A stretch of 41,522 nucleotides of DNA from Devosia sp. (GTDB lineage: Bacteria; Pseudomonadota; Alphaproteobacteria; Rhizobiales; Devosiaceae). Position numbers and translations under genes: made by a program. Of the stretch, positions 1 through 7,738 are shown piece by piece. The stretch's first letter is position 1; each line of letters starts with the position of its first letter. The notes under the pieces are model-generated. The model was not told where the DNA came from. It ran no database searches and saw only the letters and a list, made by a program, of their open reading frames with translations. Location of the stretch: assembly GCF_030689745.1 (NCBI RefSeq), contig NZ_JAUYGL010000141.1, positions 1 through 41,522 of the forward strand. Direction: 5' to 3'.

Positions 1-569
1 ACACCAAATACGCGCTACCGGCCTATTACATCGTGGCGCCCGCCGAAGCCTCGTCCAATCTGGCGCGCTATGACGGCGTCAAGTACGGCCTGCGCGGCAC
101 CGGCAAGGACATCACCGACATGTATGAACTGACCCGCGCCGCCGGGTTTGGCCGCGAGGTGAAGCGCCGCATCATGATCGGCACCTATGTGCTGTCGGCC
201 GGCTATTTCGACGCCTATTACGTCAAGGCGCAGAAGGTGCGGACGCTGATCAAGAGAGATTTCGAGGACGCCTTCCACGCCGGCGTCGACGCCATCCTGA
301 CGCCAGCCACGCCTTCGGCGGCGTTTGGCATTGGCGACGAGGCTATGGCCAATGATCCGGTCAAGATGTACCTCAACGACATTTTCACCGTGACAGTGAA
401 CATGGCGGGGCTGCCGGGCATTGCCGTTCCGGCCGGCAAGGATGGTCAGGGCTTGCCCCTGGGACTGCAGTTGATCGGCAAGCCGTTCGATGAGGAAACG
501 CTGTTTGCCGCCGCGCGCGTCATCGAACGCAGCGCCGATATGGACTTCTCCCCCAAGCCCTGGTGGTAG
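1..569 (+). CDS. gatA: Glutamyl-tRNA(Gln)/aspartyl-tRNA(Asn) amidotransferase subunit A, 3' end
   Basis: This is the C-terminal part (about 188 residues, reading frame from base 3) of the amidase subunit of GatCAB. In the family, GatA releases ammonia from glutamine and passes it to GatB, which amidates mischarged Glu-tRNA(Gln) or Asp-tRNA(Asn). The visible part has the amidase-signature C-terminal pattern: [18 protein letters not shown] near the 5' edge, then a conserved [14 protein letters not shown] stretch and [12 protein letters not shown] before the end. The Ser-cisSer-Lys catalytic triad lies upstream, outside the window. gatB follows about 2 kb downstream on the same strand, separated by four unrelated small genes, so the two subunits are close but not directly adjacent. 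The identification is very secure; only the N-terminus is missing. Confidence 0.97.
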   Translation, partial: TKYALPAYYIVAPAEASSNLARYDGVKYGLRGTGKDITDMYELTRAAGFGREVKRRIMIGTYVLSAGYFDAYYVKAQKVRTLIKRDFEDAFHAGVDAILTPATPSAAFGIGDEAMANDPVKMYLNDIFTVTVNMAGLPGIAVPAGKDGQGLPLGLQLIGKPFDEETLFAAARVIERSADMDFSPKPWW

Positions 570-689
570 CCCCGCAGGCCGGCGCTACTTGATTGCTGCG
601 CCGATCCGCCTTATTTGGCGGGCATGCACAAATTGAAACTGGTTGTGACACCGTCGGGTACGGCGTCCGGGCCGACAAGAGTATCTTCG

Positions 690-1007
690 ATGGCCACTGA
701 CATTTTTACCTCCCAGGACTGGTCCGAACCGCCCAAGGACCTGAGCATGCCGCTCCAGGCGATGTGGTGGCTCAAGAAGGGGGAGTTGCGCGTGGGTCCG
801 GAATGGGAGCAGGCGCACAATATCGTTCAGTCGATGGAAGGTGTGGCGGCGTTTGACTGGGTGCATGCGCTGATGCACTGGATCGAGGCCGATATGGGCA
901 ATGCCGATTACTGGTATCGCCGCGCTGGCAAGAAGCGCGCTACCGCCAGCGTCGCCAGTGAATGGGAACACATCGCCGCGGCGCTGAGCGGCGTCACCAA
1001 GCACTAA
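690..1007 (+). CDS. Conserved small hypothetical protein, tryptophan-rich
   Basis: This is a 105-residue protein with no function I can name. It resembles a small family found in many proteobacteria, marked by an LxAMWWxKKG-like N-terminal segment and a HWIEADMGNADYWYRRAG segment, both visible here (residues about 20-35 and 65-82). Several Trp and Tyr residues and no signal peptide or membrane segment suggest a compact soluble helical protein. An upstream in-frame ATG at 615 would add 25 residues, but those read like non-coding sequence and the family-like part begins after MATDIFTSQDW, so I chose the ATG at 690. It follows gatA by about 120 bases and may be co-transcribed. Convergent with it, on the other side of a GC-rich inverted repeat, is a minus-strand toxin homologue. 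Confidence 0.75.
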   Translation: MATDIFTSQDWSEPPKDLSMPLQAMWWLKKGELRVGPEWEQAHNIVQSMEGVAAFDWVHALMHWIEADMGNADYWYRRAGKKRATASVASEWEHIAAALSGVTKH

Positions 1008-1067
1008 TCCCCGATTGCCAGGCGACGGGTGGGCCTCAAGCTTTTTGTGAGCCATGTTCGCCATTGA

Positions 1068-1090
1068 CCCCTCCCCACAAGGGGGAGGGG
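1068..1090. repeat. GC-rich inverted repeat between convergent genes
   Basis: A perfect 9-bp inverted repeat (arms 1068-1076 and 1082-1090, loop ACAAG) made of C-runs and G-runs. It lies between the plus-strand small protein and the minus-strand YjhX homologue. It has no T-tract, so it is not a classic intrinsic terminator. Similar C4TC4-type palindromes occur as scattered intergenic elements in Rhizobiales (from memory), so it may be a dispersed repeat that also stops or stabilises transcripts. Confidence 0.6.
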
Positions 1091-1130
1091 CAGGTCTGTC
1101 AGGTTCGGGCGGCGTGTGGCAAGCGCAGGG

Positions 1131-1388
1131 CTACCGGTTGTCATATTCGCTGCGGACCAGTTCCAGGCCGCGTTTGGTAATGCGGTAAGGTTGGCCATTG
1201 CAGGACTTGATGGCCTTCCTGGCCTTGAGCTTTTTAAACAAGAGCATGGTGCAATCGCTCATCAACCAGCCTTCGCGGTTGAACATTTCCAGGCCGGTGG
1301 TTTTGCCCGCCTGATTGCGGATGAGCGCAATGCGGCCACCCTGCGCGAGGGCATGCAGCACCCGCTGTTCACTTCTTGAGATATCCAT
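1131..1388 (-). CDS. YjhX (TopAI) family toxin homologue
   Basis: This is an 85-residue protein with strong resemblance to E. coli YjhX/TopAI (UPF0386). It keeps the family order: a SRSEQRVLHALAQGGRI start, LSDC-like MSDCTMLLFKKLK in the middle, and NGQPYRITKRGLE followed by a C-terminal SEYDNR. In E. coli, TopAI binds and inhibits DNA topoisomerase I, and the neighbouring GNAT protein YjhQ acts as antitoxin. The fold is expected to be winged-helix-like. The start chosen is ATG at 1388; an upstream in-frame start at 1442 would add 18 residues absent from the family. No gene overlaps or directly follows it on the minus strand. A GNAT gene lies about 570 bases away on the opposite strand. Whether this copy is toxic is unknown; many chromosomal homologues have no demonstrated partner. 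Confidence 0.85.
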   Translation of the reverse strand: MDISRSEQRVLHALAQGGRIALIRNQAGKTTGLEMFNREGWLMSDCTMLLFKKLKARKAIKSCNGQPYRITKRGLELVRSEYDNR

Positions 1389-1637
1389 AGAACGTCTGTC
1401 GCCATAGGGCGCGGGCCAGGACCCGCGAACAAACACGATCAACGACCGGCATCGCGCTCGGCGGTTGACTGGTTCATTGTGCCTCGTCGCATTTGGACGA
1501 GGCTTCAGGCGGTCTCAGACTGACTAGACATTTGCGTGTGATAGCCAATTGCCGGGAATTTGCGCAAGGGGGGCAGTTGAAATCACCGGCGGGGCGGTGC
1601 AAACCTGCAACAAGTCCCAATCGCACTGGAATCTGCC
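1389..1637. other. Divergent intergenic region with a dyad
   Basis: This region separates the minus-strand YjhX homologue from the plus-strand chorismate mutase gene and must hold both promoters. It contains a perfect 8-bp inverted repeat (1481-1488 and 1496-1503, 7-base loop) and a TTGACT hexamer at 1465-1470 that could be a -35 element. I see no convincing -10 element, and no gene. Confidence 0.35.
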
Positions 1638-1949
1638 GTGACCGCTCAGAACGCCCCCGCCGACTGCCAATCCAAGGACGACGTCCGCGCCGAAATCGAC
1701 CGGATCGACAGTCTGCTGCTCAACCTGTTTGCCGAGCGGCATCAGTATGTGACGCGGATGGCCGAGATCAAGACCGATCCACATGAGGCACATGACCCGG
1801 TTCGCATCGAAGCGGTGATTGCCAAGATCAGGCAACGCAGTTTGGCCCTTGATCTTGACGAGGATCAGGCCGAACTTGTGTGGCGGACCCTGATCGACTG
1901 GAACATCAATTACGAGAAGGGCATTATTGCGGCGCGGCGCCGCAGATAA
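1638..1949 (+). CDS. Chorismate mutase, AroQ class (small, monofunctional)
   Basis: This is a 103-residue all-helical protein of the CM_2 (AroQ) family, which converts chorismate to prephenate for phenylalanine and tyrosine synthesis. The pattern DDVRAEIDRIDSLLLNLFAER followed by a lysine and then DPVRIEAVI matches the family. The likely active-site basic residues are R17, R34, K45 and R56. It has no fused prephenate dehydratase or dehydrogenase domain and no signal peptide, so it should act in the cytosol. Some members of this family are isochorismate-pyruvate lyases, which cannot be excluded by eye. The start is a GTG at 1638; no upstream ATG is in frame nearby. The stop lies 11 bases before the start of a GNAT gene, so the two are probably co-transcribed. 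Confidence 0.88.
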   Translation: MTAQNAPADCQSKDDVRAEIDRIDSLLLNLFAERHQYVTRMAEIKTDPHEAHDPVRIEAVIAKIRQRSLALDLDEDQAELVWRTLIDWNINYEKGIIAARRRR

Positions 1950-1960
1950 CGGAGGCCACC

Positions 1961-2473
1961 ATGCCAGGCATCACCATTCGCAAGGCCGAAGGCGCCGATG
2001 CCCGGCGACTGGCCGAGATAGCCTATCGTGCTTGGGAACAGGGCATTTTGCCGCTGCTGACGGCGCGACCGGGGCTGCGTGACGCCGAGCGGTATCGGCT
2101 CTCACAAGTGGTCGCCGAGACGCTCAGCCGGATCATTGTTGCCGAGGTCGATGGCATTGTCGTGGGCTGGTGTTCGCGCGCGTCGCGACGGGCCTATATT
2201 CCCTACTTGTTCGTGATGCCGGAACTACAGCGCAACGGAATCGGTTCGATGTTGTTGCGGCGGATGGAATCGATGCTGGAACTCGGCGGCGCCGAGCGGG
2301 TGTATCTGGAAACGCCCGCCGACAATGTGCCCGCAGTGCAGTTCTATGAGAAGCAGGGTTATCGCATCCTGGCATTGCGACCGGACGGGCGCGGCATGCC
2401 GCAACCCTTCATGAGCGTGCATCTGGAAAAGCGCCTCATGCCGTTCGACGGCGATATCGGCCACGAGGACTAG
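1961..2473 (+). CDS. GNAT family N-acetyltransferase
   Basis: This is a 170-residue Gcn5-related N-acetyltransferase. The acetyl-CoA binding motif A is visible as [20 protein letters not shown] (the RNGIGS loop holds the pyrophosphate), followed by [19 protein letters not shown], the usual motif B with its conserved N and the FYEKxGF/Y signature. The substrate cannot be told from sequence. The ATG at 1961 is preceded by GGAGG at 1951-1955 with a 5-base spacer, which fixes the start; an in-frame upstream extension overlaps the chorismate mutase and is rejected. It forms a probable two-gene unit with the chorismate mutase. It is also the only GNAT gene near the YjhX homologue, which matters because the E. 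coli antitoxin YjhQ is a GNAT protein. Confidence 0.9.
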   Translation: MPGITIRKAEGADARRLAEIAYRAWEQGILPLLTARPGLRDAERYRLSQVVAETLSRIIVAEVDGIVVGWCSRASRRAYIPYLFVMPELQRNGIGSMLLRRMESMLELGGAERVYLETPADNVPAVQFYEKQGYRILALRPDGRGMPQPFMSVHLEKRLMPFDGDIGHED

Positions 2474-2556
2474 CCTGGCCACCCAAACCATTGCATCGCC
2501 AAGCCCTTCGCTCTATGCGTTTGGCATCGTTTCGCCTTGCCTCGCAGGATGCTCAA

Positions 2557-4056
2557 TTGACCCTCATCGACACGCGCACACCCAACCCGAAAAGCTTCAT
2601 CACCGGATCGACCGGTGACTGGGAAGTCGTCATTGGCATGGAAGTGCACGCGCAAGTGACTTCCGAGAGCAAGTTGTTCTCGGGTTCATCAACTGCGTTT
2701 GGCAATCCGCCCAATGCCAATGTGTCATTTGTGGATGCGGCCATGCCCGGCATGCTGCCCACCATCAACGCGGAATGCGTTCGCCAGGCCGTGCGCACCG
2801 GCCTGGGCCTGAAGGCCCAGATCAACAAGCGCAGCGTGTTTGACCGCAAGAACTATTTTTATCCCGATCTGCCGCAGGGCTATCAGATTTCCCAGTTCAA
2901 GGACCCGATTGTCGGCGAAGGCGCCGTTCAGCTCGATATGGCTGATGGCAGTATCGAGATCGGCATTGAGCGGCTGCATCTGGAGCAGGATGCCGGCAAG
3001 TCGATCCATGACCAGCATCCCAATATGAGCTTTGTGGATCTCAATCGCTCGGGTGTGGCGCTGATGGAAATCGTCAGCAAGCCAGATCTGCGCTCGTCCG
3101 AGGAAGCCAAGGAATATCTGGCCAAGCTGCGGAGCATTTTGCGCTATCTGGGCACTTGCGACGGCAATATGGAGCAGGGCTCCATGCGCGCCGACGTCAA
3201 TGTCTCGGTGCGTCGGCCCGGTGGCGAATTCGGCACGCGGTGCGAGATCAAGAATGTGAACTCGATCCGCTTCGCCGGTCAGGCGATTGAATTTGAGGCA
3301 CGGCGTCAGATCGATATTCTCGAAGATGGCGGCATTATCGACCAGGAAACCCGGCTGTATGATCCCAAGGCTGGCGAGACGCGCTCGATGCGCTCCAAGG
3401 AAGAGGCGCATGATTATCGCTACTTCCCCGATCCCGATCTGCTGCCGCTCGAATTCGATGATGCCTTCGTGGCCGAACTGGCCGACGGCCTGCCCGAACT
3501 GCCGGACGAAAAGAAGGCTCGGTTCATCAGCGATTTTGGCGTGACGCCCTATGACGCCATGGTGCTGACGCTGGATCGTGAAACCGCGGACTATTTTGAG
3601 GCTGTGGTGGCGTTCGGCGACACCAAGCGCGACGGCAAGGCCGTGGCCAATATGCTCAATGCCGATGTTGCCGCCTTTGCAAATAGTCAGGGGCTGGCGA
3701 TCTGGGAGACCCATCTGCAGCCCGGACAGGTGGCCGGAATCGTGGATCTGGTGGCGGAAGGGACGATTTCGTCCAAGGGCGCCAAGGATTTGCTGCAGAT
3801 CATCATTGCCGAGGAACCCGAGGGTGATCCGGCCGAGATCGTTGAGCGGCGCGGCATGAAGCAGATGACCGATATGGGCGCCATCGAAGCCATTGTCGAC
3901 GAGATCATCGCCGCCAATCCCGATCAGGTCGCCAAGGTACTGGTCAAGCCGTCAATGATTGGCTGGTTCGTCGGCCAGGCGATGAAGGCTTCGGGCGGCA
4001 CGGCTAATCCGCAGGTGCTGAACGCGCTGATGAAAAAGAAGCTCGGGCTCGAGTGA
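2557..4056 (+). CDS. gatB: Glutamyl-tRNA(Gln)/aspartyl-tRNA(Asn) amidotransferase subunit B
   Basis: GatB binds the mischarged tRNA and catalyses its phosphorylation and amidation using ammonia from GatA. The protein is 499 residues from the proposed start. The N-terminal kinase-like domain begins with [13 protein letters not shown] and continues through [19 protein letters not shown] and [12 protein letters not shown], all strong GatB signatures. The C-terminal GatB/YqeY helical domain occupies roughly residues 350-498 and ends in [10 protein letters not shown] propose a TTG start at 2557, because it gives the usual rhizobial N-terminus ([15 protein letters not shown]) and an AGGA motif lies 7 bases upstream. 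An ATG at 2491 would add 22 residues of non-conserved sequence. A strong terminator follows about 60 bases after the stop. Confidence 0.96.
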   Translation: MTLIDTRTPNPKSFITGSTGDWEVVIGMEVHAQVTSESKLFSGSSTAFGNPPNANVSFVDAAMPGMLPTINAECVRQAVRTGLGLKAQINKRSVFDRKNYFYPDLPQGYQISQFKDPIVGEGAVQLDMADGSIEIGIERLHLEQDAGKSIHDQHPNMSFVDLNRSGVALMEIVSKPDLRSSEEAKEYLAKLRSILRYLGTCDGNMEQGSMRADVNVSVRRPGGEFGTRCEIKNVNSIRFAGQAIEFEARRQIDILEDGGIIDQETRLYDPKAGETRSMRSKEEAHDYRYFPDPDLLPLEFDDAFVAELADGLPELPDEKKARFISDFGVTPYDAMVLTLDRETADYFEAVVAFGDTKRDGKAVANMLNADVAAFANSQGLAIWETHLQPGQVAGIVDLVAEGTISSKGAKDLLQIIIAEEPEGDPAEIVERRGMKQMTDMGAIEAIVDEIIAANPDQVAKVLVKPSMIGWFVGQAMKASGGTANPQVLNALMKKKLGLE

Positions 4057-4113
4057 TCACACACGGCGTCGTTTATCGCCGACAAACTTGAGCTGAGATG
4101 ATCGAGAAGCAGC

Positions 4114-4141
4114 AACGGCGCCATGAGGCGCCGTTTTTTTT
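4114..4141 (+). terminator. Intrinsic terminator of gatB
   Basis: A GC-rich hairpin (arms 4114-4122 and 4127-4135, loop ATGA) runs directly into a run of eight T residues (4134-4141). It lies 57 bases after the gatB stop on the plus strand. The reverse strand has no T-tract on the other side, so it works in one direction only. Confidence 0.92.
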
Positions 4142-4145
4142 GATA

Positions 4146-4358
4146 CTAGCTCCAGGTCGGCGGTTGGTCGTCGCCCGGAATGGGGTCAGGCTGGCCGGGC
4201 GTGGGATCTTCCACCGGCTGAGGTGTATCGGGCAGTTCCTCGGGATGGGGTGGCACGGGATCAACCGGCTGCGGCGGCGCGGGCTCGGGCTGGGGAATGA
4301 TCTCGGGCGGAGCTACGGGATCGATATCGGGGCGGGGTTCGTTGATCGGCTGAGACAT
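4146..4358 (-). CDS. Small proline-rich acidic protein, unknown function
   Basis: This is a 70-residue protein with 26 prolines (37 percent), many Asp, Glu and Gln residues, no cysteine or lysine and a single arginine. Prolines alternate with acidic or aliphatic residues (PQPEPAPPQPVDPVPPHPEE), so the chain is expected to be disordered or polyproline-II. There is no signal peptide or membrane helix. The ATG at 4358 follows AAAGGAG with a 7-base spacer, a good ribosome site; an in-frame upstream start at 4430 would overlap the DMT transporter gene and is rejected. It lies 50 bases downstream of the transporter on the same strand. I do not recognise the family. The strong ribosome site and consistent composition make it likely to be real rather than a chance frame. 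Confidence 0.7.
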   Translation of the reverse strand: MSQPINEPRPDIDPVAPPEIIPQPEPAPPQPVDPVPPHPEELPDTPQPVEDPTPGQPDPIPGDDQPPTWS

Positions 4359-4408
4359 GGGGCGCTCCTTTGGTTGGAGGAACGTCCCAGCACAGTTGTC
4401 GTTCCCCG

Positions 4409-5299
4409 TCAGGCCGCGACGCGACGCCACAGCTTGCCAATGCGGCCATCGATCAGCAGCAGCCCGGTGAAGATCACCAGCATGCCCAAAATCTGGATCG
4501 GCAGGACCGTCTCGCGCAGGATGGTAACGCCCAGTATCACTGCCGAGATCGGGGCGATGAAGGTGGTTGTGGCGAAGTTCGTCGCACCGACACGCGGCAG
4601 AATGCGATACATGACCTGGAAGGTGAAGGCGGTCGACATTAGCCCGATGGCCAGCGCCGCCATCCAGGATTCAGCCCGCACCATGATCGGTGTGCCCTCG
4701 GTAATAAAGGCGATCGGGATGGCAATGATGGCCGCGCCGGTAAGGGCGACAGAGGCCAGCGCAGTAGGCTCTATGGCCTTGAAGCTGCGGGTGATGTTGA
4801 GCGAGAGCGCATAGCACAGCGTGGCGAGCAGGCAGGCGCCGATGGCCCAGAGCCGGGAATCGCCCCCGCTGCTCAGCGCCGGCCATGCCAGAATGAAGGC
4901 GCCGGCAAAGCCGACGACGACACCAGCAATCTTGATGCGCGAGGCCTTTTCGCCGCCGCGCCAGAAATGGCTGACAATGACGGTCACCAGTGGCGTAAGG
5001 GCGTTGATTATGGCGGCGACGCCGCTGGCCAGATTGGCCTGGGCCAGCGGGAACAGCGCGAAGGGAATGGCATAGGCCAGCACGCCCAGCCCGCCCAGCT
5101 TGAGCCACAGCACCGGATCGCGGGGAATGGGTTTGCGCAGCGCCACCATGACGGCCCAGCAGCCCAGCGCGCCGATACCGACGCGCAAGGAGGTGACCCA
5201 GAGCGGGCCGATTTCGCGGATCAGCACGGCGTTGAAGATGAACGAGCAGCCCCAGATGGCGCCGAGCAGAATAATCCAGAACCAGTCACGACGAACCAT
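4409..5299 (-). CDS. DMT superfamily transporter, EamA family
   Basis: This is a 296-residue inner-membrane protein of the drug/metabolite transporter superfamily. Hydrophobic segments throughout fit the ten-helix pattern of two EamA repeats (about residues 8-140 and 150-288). The N-terminal IWGCSFIFNAVLI and the mid-repeat ASGVAAIINALTPLVTVIVSHF are characteristic, and the second repeat carries ATTTFIAPISAVILG. The substrate cannot be assigned; family members export amino acids, nucleosides or drugs. The ATG at 5299 is preceded by GGGGAGGAAT in the minus direction. A dyad in the divergent region at 5350-5383 is a candidate operator for this gene. The proline-rich small gene follows it. Confidence 0.92.
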   Translation of the reverse strand: MVRRDWFWIILLGAIWGCSFIFNAVLIREIGPLWVTSLRVGIGALGCWAVMVALRKPIPRDPVLWLKLGGLGVLAYAIPFALFPLAQANLASGVAAIINALTPLVTVIVSHFWRGGEKASRIKIAGVVVGFAGAFILAWPALSSGGDSRLWAIGACLLATLCYALSLNITRSFKAIEPTALASVALTGAAIIAIPIAFITEGTPIMVRAESWMAALAIGLMSTAFTFQVMYRILPRVGATNFATTTFIAPISAVILGVTILRETVLPIQILGMLVIFTGLLLIDGRIGKLWRRVAA

Positions 5300-5349
5300 T
5301 GATTCCTCCCCAGGCTGCGCACGCTATGCCTGTGCGGAACCAAGGTCGA

Positions 5350-5383
5350 ACCGATTTTGACAATGGGAGGGATCAAAATTGGT
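5350..5383. promoter_or_regulatory. Dyad-symmetric element between divergent genes
   Basis: An 11-bp inverted repeat (5350-5360 and 5373-5383, one G-T position, 12-base spacer) with AT-rich arms ATTTTGA/TCAAAAT lies between the DMT transporter and the DUF1801 gene. The shape is like an operator for a LysR- or MarR-type regulator, which is a common control for DMT exporters. No such regulator gene is next to it. Confidence 0.4.
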
Positions 5384-5452
5384 GATGGCTGGACGCATCA
5401 ATATCTGCGGCGTTAGCCTGTCCTGATGAGTGGACGCTACAGGAGGCACGCC

Positions 5453-5938
5453 GTGGTGAGCAAGAGCACACAGAAGGCAGCGGCGGAGCCGGTCTTGCTG
5501 TCCGGCGGCAATCCGCAGATTGCCAAGGGCGATGGCGATGGGCCCGTGCAGGCCTATATCGTGGCCATGCCGGGATGGAAGCGCGGCGTGGGCGAGCGGC
5601 TGGACGCGCTGATCGTGGCGGTGCTGCCCGATGTCACCAAGGCGGTGAAGTGGAACTCGCCGTTTTATGGCGTGCCGGGGCAGGGCTATTTTCTCGGCCT
5701 TCACTGCCTGACCAATTACATCAAGATTGCCTTCTTTCAGGGTGTCGCGCTGACGCCTGAGCCGCCGGTGGGGTCCAAGGACCCTAACACGCGCTATCTG
5801 CATATCGGCGCCGACGGGGCGTTCGACGAAGCCCAGTTTACCGCCTGGGTGCGGCAGGCGGCCGCGCTGCCCGGCTATCTGGCGCCCAAGGCCCAGGAGG
5901 TCGCGACGCTCAAGAAGAACGTCAAGAAGAGCGGCTGA
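5453..5938 (+). CDS. DUF1801 domain-containing protein (YdhG/YjbR fold)
   Basis: This is a 161-residue soluble protein of the DUF1801 family, which has a CyaY/YdhG-like alpha-beta fold and no established biochemical function. Typical family features are the VKWNSPFYGVPGQGYFLGLH segment (residues about 60-80), YIKIAFFQG, and the C-terminal DEAQFTAWVRQAAALPGY. The start is GTG at 5453, 6 bases after a perfect AGGAGG at 5441-5446; a second GTG three bases later is equally possible. An upstream ATG at 5426 has no ribosome site. Its stop codon ends only two bases before the end of purN on the other strand. Confidence 0.85.
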   Translation: MVSKSTQKAAAEPVLLSGGNPQIAKGDGDGPVQAYIVAMPGWKRGVGERLDALIVAVLPDVTKAVKWNSPFYGVPGQGYFLGLHCLTNYIKIAFFQGVALTPEPPVGSKDPNTRYLHIGADGAFDEAQFTAWVRQAAALPGYLAPKAQEVATLKKNVKKSG

Positions 5939-5940
5939 AG

Positions 5941-6531
5941 TCAGGCGCGGACAGCCACCTGACCGGAGGCGAGCAAGCGCAGGGCTTCGGGGTAGATACG
6001 GTGTTCCGCGACGAGCACGCGCTCGGCCAGGGTGTCCGGTGTATCACCGGGCAGCACGGGCACTTCGGCCTGCAGGATCGGGGCGCCTTCATCCAGACCC
6101 GGCGTGACGAAATGGACAGTGCAGCCATGGGTGGTGACGCCATCGGCCAAGGCGCGCGCATGGGTATCGAGGCCCTTGTAGTGCGGCAACAGGGAGGGAT
6201 GGATGTTGATCAGCCGCCCGGCCCAGTGATTGACGAAATCCTCGCCCAGAATGCGCATGAAGCCAGCTAGGCAGACGATGTCGACATGCCAACTCTCCAG
6301 CGTCTGGGTCATGACGTCTTCGAACATCTCCCGGTTGGGAAATTTGCTCTGCGCCAGCGAGGCCGTGGCGATGCCGTGCTCGGCGGCGGTCACCAAGCCC
6401 GGCGCGGCGGCGCGGTTGGACAGCACGCCGACGATCTCGGCAGGATAGTCGGGTGCCTTGGCGGCCTCAATCAGAGCCGTCATGTTCGAGCCCCGGCCAG
6501 AGATCAGGATGGCGACGCGTTTGCGGCTCAC
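5941..6531 (-). CDS. purN: Phosphoribosylglycinamide formyltransferase
   Basis: PurN transfers a formyl group from 10-formyl-tetrahydrofolate to GAR, the third step of purine synthesis. The protein is 196 residues. The phosphate-binding loop ISGRGSNM is near the start, [13 protein letters not shown] carries the catalytic Asn and His, and the folate-site Asp lies in GLDEGAPI. The start is GTG at 6531, which overlaps the purM stop as GTGA, so the two genes are translationally coupled. The much longer open frame upstream is purM read in another phase. The gene ends 2 bases from the convergent DUF1801 gene. Confidence 0.96.
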   Translation of the reverse strand: MSRKRVAILISGRGSNMTALIEAAKAPDYPAEIVGVLSNRAAAPGLVTAAEHGIATASLAQSKFPNREMFEDVMTQTLESWHVDIVCLAGFMRILGEDFVNHWAGRLINIHPSLLPHYKGLDTHARALADGVTTHGCTVHFVTPGLDEGAPILQAEVPVLPGDTPDTLAERVLVAEHRIYPEALRLLASGQVAVRA

Positions 6532-7604
6532 AGCGCCAGCGTGCCGGTGAAGGTTACCGCTTCGCCGCTGCGCGCGGTGAGCGTGCCGACCACGGCGGCG
6601 ATTTCGCCAGCAGCGTTGAGGTGCTCGACCAGCCGTTCGGCATCGTCGGGAGCGACTGCCACCAGCATGCCGACGCCGCAATTGAAGGTGCGCAGCATTT
6701 CATGCTGATCAACGCCACCGACCCGGCTCAGCCAGCCAAATACCTTGGGCACGGTGACGGCATTGAGATCGACGTGGGCGGCCAAATGGTCGGGCAGTAC
6801 GCGCGGGATATTGTCGATGAAGCCGCCGCCGGTGATGTGGGCCAGCGCCTTGATGGCAAGCCCGGCCTTGAGCGCGGCCAGAAGCGGCTTCACATAGATC
6901 CGGGTGGGCGTGAGCAGGGCTTCCGAGAGCTGGGTGCCGGGCGCGAAGGGGGCGTCGGCGGTCCAGTCGAGGCCCGACAGTCCGACAATCTTGCGGACCA
7001 GCGAATAGCCGTTGGAATGCACGCCCGAGGAAGCGATAGCCACCAGAGTATCGCCAGCGGCGATATCGGGGCGCGGCAATAGCGTGCCGCGTTCGGCGGC
7101 GCCGACGGCAAAGCCGGCCAGATCATAATCCTTGCCAGCATACATGCCGGGCATCTCAGCGGTTTCCCCGCCAATCAGCGCGCAGCCCGCGAGGCGACAA
7201 CCTTGGGCAATGCCCTCGACAATGGCAGTACCCTGTTCGACATCGAGCTTGCCGGTGGCGAAGTAATCGAGAAAGAACAGCGGCTCGGCGCCCTGGACGA
7301 TGATGTCGTTGACGCACATCGCCACCAGGTCCTGGCCAATGGTGGCATGATTGCCGGTCTCGATGGCAATTTTCAGCTTAGTGCCGACCCCGTCATTGGC
7401 CGCCACCAGCACCGGATCGACAAAGCCGGCTGCCTTGAGATCGAACAAGCCGCCAAAGCCGCCAATCTCTCCATCCGCACCGGGACGGCGGGTCGAGCGC
7501 ACTGCCGGCTTGATGGCTTCCACCAGCGCATTGCCTGCATCGATGTCGACGCCGGCCTGCTTGTATGAAAGGCCGTTTGATGTCAGGTTTTGCTTGTCAG
7601 ACAT
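6528..7604 (-). CDS. purM: Phosphoribosylformylglycinamidine cyclo-ligase (AIR synthase)
   Basis: PurM closes the imidazole ring of FGAM using ATP to give AIR, the fifth step of purine synthesis. It is 358 residues long, normal for the family. The N-terminal AIRS domain (about 60-165) has [21 protein letters not shown] and [22 protein letters not shown]. The C-terminal domain (about 175-340) carries [15 protein letters not shown] and [15 protein letters not shown]. It is the first gene of a purM-purN pair joined by a 4-base overlap. The divergent partner on the plus strand is an AI-2E family permease, with about 130 bases between the starts. Confidence 0.97.
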   Translation of the reverse strand: MSDKQNLTSNGLSYKQAGVDIDAGNALVEAIKPAVRSTRRPGADGEIGGFGGLFDLKAAGFVDPVLVAANDGVGTKLKIAIETGNHATIGQDLVAMCVNDIIVQGAEPLFFLDYFATGKLDVEQGTAIVEGIAQGCRLAGCALIGGETAEMPGMYAGKDYDLAGFAVGAAERGTLLPRPDIAAGDTLVAIASSGVHSNGYSLVRKIVGLSGLDWTADAPFAPGTQLSEALLTPTRIYVKPLLAALKAGLAIKALAHITGGGFIDNIPRVLPDHLAAHVDLNAVTVPKVFGWLSRVGGVDQHEMLRTFNCGVGMLVAVAPDDAERLVEHLNAAGEIAAVVGTLTARSGEAVTFTGTLAL

Positions 7605-7738
7605 GGGCCTCGGACCTCAATGGGGAAAGCGTGCGTAATGCCGTCACCGGTCGACCAAGGCAGTTGCCAATTCCGGAGCCGGAAGTTAGACGGCCTGATA
7701 GCTTCTCCACCACAGCGACGCAAGGGCTGCACGACACC

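Noticed and set aside
2725..3714. Long minus-strand open frame of 329 codons inside gatB
   Set aside because: It is an antisense shadow of gatB caused by GC-rich third positions; the translation has no recognisable family and is rich in His, Arg and Gly typical of such frames.
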